Source of the DNA: Spirogloea muscicola
Taxonomy: Eukaryota; Streptophyta; Zygnematophyceae; Spirogloeales; Spirogloeaceae
Direction: 5' to 3'
DNA: 27,631 bases
Assembly (NCBI GenBank): GCA_009602725.1
Contig: WELB01000131.1
Location: 375,719-403,349, forward strand
The position numbers and the translations under genes are program-made. The notes below the pieces were generated by a model. The model saw nothing but the letters and a program-made list of their open reading frames with translations. It was not told where the DNA came from and ran no database searches. How positions within the stretch are numbered: the first letter of the stretch is position 1; the number at the start of each line of letters is the position of its first letter. Shown one piece after another: positions 1-10,300 of the stretch.

Positions 1-27
1 CCCCCCCCCCCCCCCCCCCCCCCCCCC
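1..27. repeat. poly-C homopolymer at window edge
   Basis: An unbroken run of 27 C residues opens the window and abuts XDH coding sequence. A homopolymer of this length beside a gene that lacks its N-terminal codons suggests a contig end or collapsed sequence, although a genuine C-tract cannot be excluded. Confidence 0.85.
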
Positions 28-29
28 GG

Positions 30-3000
30 GTGCCGCGGCGCTCACGGTGGGGCCTCGCCTCGAGCGCCGCAGACATCGGACTGGCGGGCACCAAGCTCGG
101 CTGCGGCGAGGGCGGCTGCGGCGCCTGCACGGTCATGGTCTCGCACTACGACGCCGCCGACAAGCGAGTCGTGTACGCCGCCGCCGCCAAACTCTCACCT
201 CGTCGCTCGCCCGCCGTCAGAGCGGCGGCCGCTGGTCATGCCGGAGCCGCATGCAGGATGTCCTGGAGTTGCGGCGGCTGGCCCGGCCCGGCCCGCTGTG
301 GCGGCTCAGGCTCTGGGCGGCGGCTGCATGCGGTGGCCGCAGGCACCGCTCCGTGAACGCGTGCCTCGCGCCGCTTTACTCCGTGGAGGGCATGGCCGTC
401 GTGACCGTCGAGGGCATCGGCAATGCGCGCGACGGCCTCCACCCTGTTCAGGTCAGTCTCTCCGCTCCGAGAACTCTTGAATTCAGGACTCAGTCTCACA
501 TCTATTCTGTGATTTGATGCGGACATCTCCCTTTGATTCTGTAGTTTAATGTGAACATCACACCTCCATTTCCACCACCTCTGTCCTCCGGCTCCTCTCT
601 CACTCGCACTCTCAATAGCACCTCCCACCTCTGTCCTCCTCGCTGACAAGAGGGTACTCAGAGCGCCCTGTCTGCTCAGCCTGCGACTCCGCTATATTAG
701 TCATTAACACCCTTTTAATGCACCTGGCTAGCTTTTACAGCCGCGTTTTTGATAACGGCAGCCGCTTTCTTCTTGTTCATGCAGGATCGGCTGGCCAAGG
801 GGCACGGGTCGCAGTGCGGCTTCTGCACGCCCGGCTTCGTCATGTCCATGTACTCGCTACTGCGCTCGTCGGCGAGCGCGCCGACCGAGGAAGAGATCGA
901 GGAGAACCTGGCGGGCAACCTGTGCCGCTGCACGGGCTACCGCCCCATCCTGGACGCCTTTCGCGTCTTTGCCAAGGGCGGCGGCGGCGACGCCGACGCT
1001 GCCGCCGCGTACACCCGCGAGGTGCGCGCAGCTGCCGATGTGCCAACGCAGCTCGCGGCTGCCAACGGGGACGGTGTCTGTCCCTCCACGGGGCTGCCTT
1101 GCGCCTGCAAGGGCGGAGGGAAGGAGGAGGGCGGCGGCTGCTGCAGCGGGTTGTGCGAGTCCGCCAAGGGCTACGTGGTGCCGACAACCAGCAAGGCGGA
1201 GCCCATCTTCCCGCCCGAGCTCGTCAAGCGCGCGCCGGCGGCGCTGCAGCTCAGCGGCGCCGCAGGCGCCCTGTGGCACCGCCCGGTGTCGCTCGCCGAG
1301 CTGCTGGCTCTGAAGGCGCGGCACCCCAAGGCGAAGCTTGTGGTCGGCAACTCGGAGGTCGGCATTGAGATGAAATTTAAGGCAGCGGGGTATCCAGTTC
1401 TTGTAGGCACGACCTCTGTGCCGGAGCTCAACACCCTCGAGGTCAGCAAGGCCGGCATCACCATTGGCGCCTCCGTCACGCTCTCCCGCCTCATGGATGT
1501 GCTCCGGGCGGAGGTGGCTGTGCGGCCCAAGTGGCAGACGTCGGCATGCCGCGCGATCGTGGAGCAGCTCAGGTGGTTTGCCGGCAACCAGATCCGCAAT
1601 GTCGCATCGGTCGGCGGCAACGTGTGCACCGCGTCGCCCATCTCGGACCTCAACCCGCTGTGGGTTGCGGCGGGCGCCGAGTTCCGCACTGCATCCGCGG
1701 CCAACCCCAAGGGCCGCGCTGTGCTCGCACGTGACTTCTTCCTCGGGTACCGCAAGGTCGACCTTACGCCTGACGAGGTGCTGCTTGCCGTCTTCTTGCC
1801 TTGGTGAGGTCTCCTCTCTCCTAAGTTCTGTCACCTCCCTCCTCTTCTTCTCCTCCTGATCTTCTATCTCTGATACACCTACCTCCTCCTTCCCTCCTCC
1901 GCATCATACCGCCCTCCCTCCAACTTTCAGCTGTGGTCTGCCACGATTGCTCATGCCCGACTTACTCTGGCCTCCTTCCTCCTCCCTCTTGCCTCTCACC
2001 AGGACGCGCAAGTTTGAGTACGTGAGAGAGTATAAGCAGGCTCATCGGCGGGACGACGACATTGCAATCGTGAATGCCGGCATTCGAGTGGCTCTCAAAC
2101 CTGCAGCAGACGGCGGCGCTGGCGACGACAATGGTGGCTGGTTTGTGGAGGATGCGTCGATCGCATTCGGCGGCGTGGCAGCGCTGACAATCAGCGCGAA
2201 GAAAACGGAAGCGGCATTGGCGGGCGCACCGTGGACGCGCGCCACGCTGGACGCTGCACTCGAGGCGCTGCGCAACGATGTTGTGGTGGCCGATTCCGCG
2301 CCAGGGGGCATGCCCGAGTTCCGGCGCTCGCTCGCCGCCTCCTTCCTCTTCAAGGCCTTCGTTGCAGCGAGCTACGACCTGGAGGCGGAGGCCGGGTGGA
2401 GCAGCCACGGCCTGCCCTCATCGTGGCGCTCCGCTGTGGCGCCACTGCATCGGCCGCCAGCCCGTGGCCTCCAGTACTACCAGATAGATGGTAACGGTGG
2501 CCCAGCCGGCATGCCGCTCGTCCACATGTCTGCTGACCTCCAGGTCAGCGGTGAGGCGGAGTATGCCGACGACTTGCCGCTGCCCGCCGGCGGCCTGCAC
2601 GCCGCGCTCGTCCTCAGCAGCAAGCCGCATGCCCGCATCCTGTCGGTTGATGCGTCTGCTGCTGAGGCTGTCCCTGGATTCGCCGGATACTACGACGCTT
2701 CCCACGTGCCTGGCGGCAACGACATTGGCCCTGTCGTGCACGACGAGGAGGTCTTCGCCACGTCCAAGGTCACATGCGTTGGCCAGGTGCAGCAGGGCTG
2801 CCCTCCTCCCTCCTCCCTCCTCCCTCCTCCCTCCCTTCCTCCCAGCCGACTTGCGGCTCACCCACCCTGCCTCTCTCCTTCTGCCACTTATGTTAGCGCT
2901 GACAGTGGTAGTCAACCACCCTCCTTCCTCCTTCCTGGCCTCTCTCCACAGTCTCACCCTACTGCAACCGCAAATCTGTGTGAAGGTCATTGGCGTTGTG

Positions 3001-6000
3001 GTTGCGGAGACGCTGGAGGCGGCCAAAATTGCGGCGCGGCACGTGCGTGTGGAGTACGAGCCTCTGCCCCCGCTGTTGAGCATCGAGGATGCGGTGGCAG
3101 CGGGGAGCTTCATGCCCAACATGGACCGGTATATGGCCAAGGGCGACGTCGACGAGGCGTTTGCGTCTGGCGCATGCGACGGCGGCGTGCTCGAGGGCGA
3201 CGTGCAGATGGGCGGCCAGGAGCACTTCTACCTCGAGCCCAACTGCACGCTCGTGTGGACGGTCGACGCCGGCTCCGAGGTGCACATGGTGTCGTCCACG
3301 CAGGCGCCGCAGAAGCACCAGCAGATTGTCGCGCACGTCCTCGGCCTGCCCATGTCCAAGGTGGTGTGCCGCACCAAGCGGCTCGGTGGCGGGTTTGGCG
3401 GCAAGGAGTCGCGCACCGTCTTCATTGCCGCCGCCGCTGCCGTCCCGGCATTCCACCTCCGCCGGCCCGTCAAGCTCACGCTCGATCGCAACGTCGACAT
3501 GGCCATCACCGGCACGCGCCACCCGTTCTTGGCCAAGTACAAGGTCCGGCCCCTACCCTCCCTCCTCCCTACTCCTCTCTCTCAGTGTGCCCTATCTGAC
3601 CTCCCTCCTCACCTGCTCCGTCCTTGATCCACGTCCTTGACCACCTTCCTGCCGTAAATGCATGCCTGCAGGTGGGCTTCACCAAGGAGGGGCGGCTGTT
3701 GGCTCTAGACCTGCAGCTGTATGCGAACGCGGGCAACACGGCCGACTTGTCGTGCTCCGTATCCGAGCGTGCCATGTTCCACTCGGACAACGTCTACGCA
3801 ATCCCGAATGTGCGCATCAACGCGCGCGTGGCCAAGACCAACCTGCCCAGCAACACTGCCTTCCGGGGCTTTGGCGGGCCACAGGGCATGATAGTCGCCG
3901 AGAACTGGCTCGAGCGCGTTGCCCTCGCAGTCGGCAAGCCTCGAGACGTTGTGCAGGAGCTCAACTTCCATCCCGAAGGCTACGAGACGCACTACGGCCA
4001 GCGCTTGGAGCGCTGCCAGATCCAGCGCATCTGGGCGGAGCTCATGGAGTCGTCGGAGTTCGCGCGCCGCCGCGCCGAGGTGGACGCCTTCAACGAGACC
4101 TCCCGTTGGCGCAAGCGCGGCCTCGCCTCCACTCCTACCAAGTTTGGCATCTCCTTCACCACCAAGTTCATGAATCAGGTGCGCCCACCTTCTCAACATG
4201 TCATTATCTGGGGCCTTTAACCTCATCCCTTGACTACCAAATAATTGTTGCTCGCCTCTGTATACCGTCGTTGTACAACATTGACCTATAAGAGTGGAGG
4301 TAGCATGTACAACTCTGACTGAGACAGTTTAGCTGTGGGCCTGAATCTCTGTGCTGCCTTTCTGCAGGCGGGAGCGCTGGTGCACATCTACACCGACGGC
4401 ACGGTGCTGGTGACGCACGGCGGTGTTGAGATGGGCCAGGGCCTGCATACCAAGGTTGCGCAAGTGGCGGCGACGGCGCTCAACATCCCTTTGTCCTCCG
4501 TCTTCATCGCCGAGACGAGTACCGATAAGGTCAGGCGCGCCCGCGCTCATTGCAAGTTGGTCGCTTAAGACCACAGACAAGCAGCACAGGAGCCCACCCC
4601 ACCGTCAGCGCGATCGACCTCACACTGCATCAGTGCCGCCTTTTTGCCACGGCGAGCTCACAGGTGCCAAACTCGTCACCCACAGCAGCGTCTGCGAGCT
4701 CAGATATGTATGGCGCGGCCGTGCTCAACGCCTGCAATGAGCTCAAGGCACGCATGAAGCCCGTTGCAGACATCATGCCGGCTGCCACGCTTGCCCAGGT
4801 GTCCCCCTTGGCCCCCCTCCCAATGAGAGTACTTGTCTGGGCAGAAGTACCTTAATCTTACTTGCACAATGCCTATTGGTTGGAGACATTACCCCCCAGC
4901 TCAACCTTTTTCCTAATTGAAATGAACATGTCGGTACTCTCAATCCAATTGTGTACTGACTTCGGTAGGTCATTATAAATTTGCTGATTTGCATAGCGTT
5001 ACAAAATTAATTTGATTGGAAGAGGAGTCTGACTTGCTCACATGCCGCTCAATGCATACATTGACTAGTGGAGACTGCTAATTGAAATTTCTGTATGCTC
5101 CACTGCCGATTGCTTGAAGGTTGCAACCAAGTGCTGGATGCAACGCATTGACCTCTCGGCGCACGGCTTCTACATTACCCCGGATATCGGGTTCGACTTT
5201 GCAGTTGGCAAGGGCATGCCATTCAACTACTATACGTTTGGTGCCGCCATTGCTGAAGCGGAAATCGACACGCTGACTGGCGATTTCCACCTTCGCCGGG
5301 TTGACGTTCTTATGGATCTCGGCACCTCGCTCAACCCCGCCATTGATGTCGGGCAGGTCTGTCCTCCTCACGTGTCATAAGCTTATTAGTGCAGTACTTG
5401 TATACTGTCAGCGATGGTAAGACAGCTACTTCAGAACTTTGACATCGAGAACATCCTGACTGCTTGTCCTCCACTTGAGCTTCACCACCTTGAGCGCATT
5501 TGTGGAGTAATCAACAAGTACCACAGCTTCACATTTGTGGAGTAATCAACAAGTACCACAGCTTTTAGCACTAATAAGCACTAATGACGTGTATGTTGGC
5601 CATCTGTGGCTGCAGATTGAGGGAGCGTACGTCCAGGGCATGGGCTGGGCGCTGACTGAGGAGCTCAAGTGGGGCGACAAAGCGCACCTGTGGGTGCCGC
5701 CCGGCGTCCTCTTCACACAGGGCCCGGGCACCTACAAGCTTCCCACAGTCAATGACATTCCAATCGACTTCCGCGTCGGCCTCCTCAAGGTACTTTGCGG
5801 CTCAACATATGTGTCACCCACGAGTAATTTTGAAGCATTGTAAGACACAGAAAGCGGGATGCTTTAGCCCTCTGTTCATGGTTGAAGTCAAGCGACAACT
5901 CTCTGGCAGGTTGGTCAAGCAAGTTTGAGGATGATGGGCAATCAGCCTGAGGTAAGGATTTTAGAAAAATCAAAGTTGCACATGCTCACATTGCAATTTG

Positions 6001-6438
6001 TTTGTGAGCACGCAGGATGCTCCTAATCCAAGGGCAGTGATGTCGAGCAAGGCCGTGGGCGAGCCGCCCCTGTTCTTGGCCAGCTCCGCCATGTTTGCTG
6101 TGAAGGACGCCATCTACGCTGCCCGCAAGGACAGCGGCATTGATGGCTGGTGAGTACGCCTACACAACCCAGCTGCTTCAGCATTGCCGTTGACTAAAAA
6201 CAATGGGCATTGACTGAAAATGCTTCCTCTTATCACTAAGAGTTGGAGGACGACAAAGATTGTTGCTTCGTCTGGAATGTGAAGGTAGCCTGCCGGCCTG
6301 CCTGACAAGTTGCAGCCATTTTGGGGCAGGTTTGTGCTGGACACACCAGCAACGCCAGAGCGCATCCGGATGGCATGCTCCGATGACCTGACTGCTCCCT
6401 TTGCGAAGGCGGACTTCCGTGCCAGGCTCAGTGTGTGA
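30..6438 (+). CDS. XDH: xanthine dehydrogenase, 5'-partial, 12 exons
   Basis: Molybdopterin enzyme of purine catabolism that oxidises hypoxanthine to xanthine to urate with NAD+. Exons: (30)-172, 343-451, 785-1803, 2003-2786, 2986-3543, 3672-4178, 4368-4529, 4664-4798, 5120-5356, 5616-5789, 6016-6149, 6330-6438 (TGA). Every junction is phase-compatible, giving 1356 visible residues against about 1330-1370 for the family. The first 2Fe-2S motif is [17 protein letters not shown] and the second is [10 protein letters not shown] with [11 protein letters not shown] (exon 3). FAD-domain signatures are [14 protein letters not shown] and [16 protein letters not shown]. Molybdenum-domain signatures are [39 protein letters not shown] and the catalytic-Glu segment [14 protein letters not shown]. 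An AG at 71-72 could be a true acceptor, so codons before IGLAGTKLG are doubtful. The N-terminal 20 or so residues lie outside the window. Cytosolic or peroxisomal location cannot be told. Confidence 0.96.
2801..2843. repeat. CCTCCCT-type pyrimidine microsatellite in XDH intron 4
   Basis: Tandem copies of a pyrimidine 7-mer (CCTCCCT) lie just after the donor of intron 4 (2787-2985). Intron 3 (1804-2002) is also strongly pyrimidine-rich. This is low-complexity intron sequence, and no function is inferred. Confidence 0.8.
5498..5564. repeat. 35-bp tandem duplication in XDH intron 9
   Basis: Two identical 32-nt copies (5498-5529 and 5533-5564, beginning ATTTGTGGAGTAATC) are separated by 3 nt, so the unit is 35 bp. 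They lie in the intron between exons 9 and 10. Identical copies suggest a recent duplication. A short AGCACTAAT repeat follows at once (about 5566-5585). Confidence 0.9.
5910..5951 (+). other. candidate 42-nt cassette exon in XDH intron 10
   Basis: The segment is bounded by a good acceptor (CTCTGGCAG) and a good donor (GAG|GTAAGG). It is 42 nt long, has no stop in the required phase and would add 14 residues ([14 protein letters not shown]) between exon 10 (ending GLLK) and exon 11 (beginning DAPNP). Known XDH proteins join these segments directly, so the constitutive product probably skips it. It could be an in-frame alternative exon or chance splice-like sequence. Confidence 0.4.
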
Positions 6439-6447
6439 CGCTGCACA

Positions 6448-6453
6448 AATAAA
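6448..6453 (+). promoter_or_regulatory. AATAAA polyadenylation-like hexamer after XDH
   Basis: An exact AATAAA lies 10 nt after the XDH stop codon. It would give a very short 3' UTR if used. No equally clear hexamer was noticed after the other genes. Confidence 0.35.
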
Positions 6454-6489
6454 GCATTGAGGTAATTGACAGATTGCTGCTGCAGTACA

Positions 6490-6528
6490 AATCTTAGCAA
6501 AGTGCTTCATAAGCACTTCGCTAAGATT
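6490..6528. repeat. 18-bp inverted repeat (hairpin) 3' of XDH
   Basis: Arms at 6490-6507 (starting AATCTTAGC) and 6511-6528 (ending GCTAAGATT) are reverse complements with one mismatch, separated by CAT. The hairpin begins about 50 nt after the XDH stop. No target-site duplication is obvious. It could be a foldable 3' UTR element, a cruciform or the remnant of a small transposon. Confidence 0.85.
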
Positions 6529-7396
6529 GTCAAGCTCACTACAAAAGTTGGCTTCTTATTTCGATAATATATATACTACAGTCTTCTCTAGACCAGTTTA
6601 AGTAGACTCCTCACCGGAGCTTTGTTTAATGCCGACTTGTAGCAAGTGACTTATATGCTGGGCCTGTCAATGTACATCAGTTAGACCTTCACCTCCACAG
6701 TACGAATGACACTATATACTACCACCACTGACTTCTGCGCAGAATTTTGTAGCCCTGTAGCCCTGTAGCCACAGCTACTGGCTGCAGATCGCTCCTCTGG
6801 CCCAGATCTCCTCGACGTGGAGTGAGCGCAGGGCCATATTGCCAATGTGTTGCAGGTTGTATAGTCGTGTAATTTACATGTGCGTAAGTGGGACCCACGT
6901 ACACGTGCCCCCTTTCTTTAAGTATTTTAAGCAGGCATGCAGCACCTATTACAATGAGTTACCGTGACTACCTCTTTCCATGACTACCATCTTAATGTGC
7001 TATCCCGCTTGCTTTTGTGCTTCAACAATGTGTCATTTGCCAAAGAATAAGTGTGCCGATACATTGCGCTGGGACGATGGATTTGTTAACCTCTTGTCTT
7101 TATGGCGAAGGAGGCCATGGGCAAAGTATGGGAAGATTGGGGAGTAGTGCTCTGGTCAAGCCGACTAAGTGTAATGTTACTTGGCTATGTAATGGACTCG
7201 CCCTTTCTGTTACACTTGGGTGCCTACAGATTGTTGAGTGGGATGGATGACAAGCAAGAATCAGCACTAAGCATGAGCTATTGTTGACAAAATGTGACAA
7301 GTCATATCAGAGAAGGGGGAGGCGCGGCACTGACTAAGCACACGCCGGCAACTAAAGCCAACTAGCTAGGCAGCACTGAGTAGGCCGCAGTGATTT

Positions 7397-10300
7397 TCAG
7401 CCATCGTCAGGCCCGACAGCGGATGCCTGGAAGAGCGAGTTGTCAAGGGCAAGGGCCTCGAGCGCGTCCAGGACTCGACTTCTGTCCACGGTCTTCCGGT
7501 GCATGTACAACATTCGGCAGGCTGCAGCGTGCAGTGCCAAAAGCTGGTCGACTGAGGAATGAGCTGTGCGCCTTGCCATTGCCGACGCCCACGTAGCCCC
7601 CCTGGCGCGGAGCTCCTGTTCCAGCCGCGCTCGCTCCTCGGCGGCCTTCTCAGCAGTCGAGGGGTCCTCCTGCAGCTCTGCAGCCATTGTTTCCTCCCTG
7701 CTCTCCACTTGGCCCCCGATTGCTTCTGCTTCTGCAACATCGCATGAGCCAGCTCCTCTGCCGTCTTGGCCCGCAAGCCGATCCTGCCCAGCGGCAGCTT
7801 GTAACTTTTCAACCACAATGTCAGCAGGACCATTTGAGGGATCCTTGCGCAGACCCTCCATTGCCGCTCCTTCGGCAGACAACGGGGTAGCACTAACTGC
7901 TGAGTCCTTGCAGTTGTCGCCTGTAGCAGGAGTGCGGCCACTGCCTGTTGCCTCCTGCTTGTCATCCGCACCTTCACTGCCCTGGCCAGCATCTGCAAGG
8001 TAATAAAGCACAGTTGCTTTCAGAACGGGTGAGGAGAAGGCCACCAAGGTCACCAAGGTCATCACGAGTGTACTTCCGAGCCTGCTCGCAAAATTACTTA
8101 GTGTTATATCATTGCTTCAAGAATCTGCAGAAGGCACTCACTGCTCAGAGGGGGCAAGCCCTGCGCATGATCGCCAACTCGCTTTGCTGACTTCCTGGTG
8201 ACCTGCTCCAGGGCTTGGTGCAGATTCACTTGCGCCTGCACACCGCGCAAGCGAGCGCTGGCCCTCGCCGGGCGCGCGGCACCTCTCCCATCCTTCTGCC
8301 CCATAATGCTGGCCTCCTTGCCATCGTCCTTGCCCTGCTCAGGGTACAGGAATGGGCCTCCCCTTGACGCGATCTCGTCGCAGAAGGCCACAAGGGTGGG
8401 GTCCATCTGCGACAGCATGCTGTAAACCTGCAGGCATGCACGACATGCTCAAAAATGTTATCAATACCCAGTGTTTAACCCCTCAATTTCTGACCACTCT
8501 GGACCCTGACTACCTGTGTCCCAAGACCCCCACCAAGCCACTTCCACTGAACGCAATATCTTCCCGCACATCATTCCAGCACCACTCTCTCCTCAATGTC
8601 AAAGGAGGGGCACTTGTGAGAAAGCAAGAGGGATTGCAAGGTTGTAGTCGCTTGGACTCATCAGCATGGTCCCGCCTTGGTTTGTAGCATCATTGACAAG
8701 CTCACTTACTTCCTTAAGCGACTTCACTACATAGAGCCCAAGCCTATTTTTAAAGGCAAACAAAGGCAAGCTTAAGAAACCCGAAGGCGTGAACGTACTG
8801 CATCTCGGAGAGCACAAGCCTTGCTCACATACTTGGCCCCCTGGTAGTCCTCGCCGTAATACAACTGCAGGGGAATCATGTGCATACTGAGTGGCTTAAG
8901 CGTGCAGTGCAGCATCTGGCTGCACTACTGGATGGAGGTGATGAGATCATTAGAGCTTCTAAGCACTGTCAAACAAAAGCGAAATGTAGCGTCGAAGCAA
9001 AAAGCTCCAGAACGTCAAGTCCTCCGAGCTTGCATGTCAGCATCAGCTGGGATGAAGACAACTGGGTCCTTGCCCTTTATCAAGCACAAGCCAGCCTGCT
9101 CTCCTTACCTTAGCGTTGGTGAGAATGAGCTCAACATCTTGCAGGAATGAGGACCGAGACCAGTACGACCCATTGTCCACCTTCTGGAGGAGGGAGATGA
9201 CATCCATCCCAACAACAGGTCCAGCATCTCCGCCTTGCCTGTCCGACCTCCCTGGGTCATCTTCGTCATCCAGTAATGGATAGTGGAAGGCCGCAAAGCG
9301 CTTCTCATATAACAACCTGGCAAATCATGAGTTTTCAGAAGTGCAAAAGACCACATGCTCAGTAAGCTGGCCCCCGGTGCCCCTGCTCGATCTCGAATAG
9401 AGGTCCTTACATCAACAACTTGGTGCTTAGAAGATAGATGACCCAGGATCAAGCTGGATGTCTGGAGGCCCGGGCAGGATGGCCAAGGTCAAGGCTGGGC
9501 ATATTAGCATAACAGGCATTGACACATGGAAACTTGTAACTGATTCTGACCTGTTACACACGTCCCGGAGGCACATGCGCAGCCGTCTCATGGCATGCCC
9601 CTCTAGCTCAGCCCTAGCTTTCAGCTCAGCCTCGCTGGGCCCAACCTCCGTCACAGGCACCTTAGGCAAAGGCTCCAGCGCTGCCAGCGGCTTCCTCATA
9701 TCTTTCTCAAACTTTGGCGAGGTAGCCATGGCATCCACAAGTGGAGCGAAAAATTGAAGCCTCTCATTCATTGTTGGCGGTGTGAGTATATACCTGTAAA
9801 AGGCAAGACACACACGAAGCAAGGTTTAGGCACAATTGGTAGCTTGATCTTGCTGTTACATTTTTGCAAGGCAGCTAAGGGTTGCTACTGAACAAGCCAC
9901 AGTGCAGATGGTACAGAATTTATAATATCAGGAAACATCCCCACACAGGAGAAACAGCAGGCCAGAAGCTATCTCTACGACAACTTTTGGAAAGACGTAT
10001 CTCGTCTACCTGCAAAACAATCAATTGTGAGTCTGCCAGACTGCACTGTGTTCCATGCAAGCAATTTCCTGCTGCAGGTTTCAGGACGGGATTTACAAAT
10101 ATCGGCCAAAGATGGAACGAGCTTCGGGGTCAATGTCGTTGGGCCCTCCTTCGGCAGTTCCAAGGAGCAGGATTGGCAGCCACGCAGGAAGGTCTGCAAG
10201 GAGCATCACCAGCGTCGCTCGCAGCTGGTCGTGGGCCTGTACAGCGAGCAGCAACCGGAGTGTGTTGGAAAACAAGCGCTGACTTTGTTATTTCTCAAAG

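Larger units (their letters stand above)
6439..7396. other. convergent intergenic region, XDH / ATAD2-like
   Basis: About 960 nt between the two stop codons. It holds an AATAAA, the hairpin at 6490-6528 and three copies of an 8-mer (TGTAGCCC, last copy imperfect) at about 6749-6772. The sequence is A+T-richer than the genes. Short open frames on both strands (for example 7017-7250) match nothing I recognise. Confidence 0.6.
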
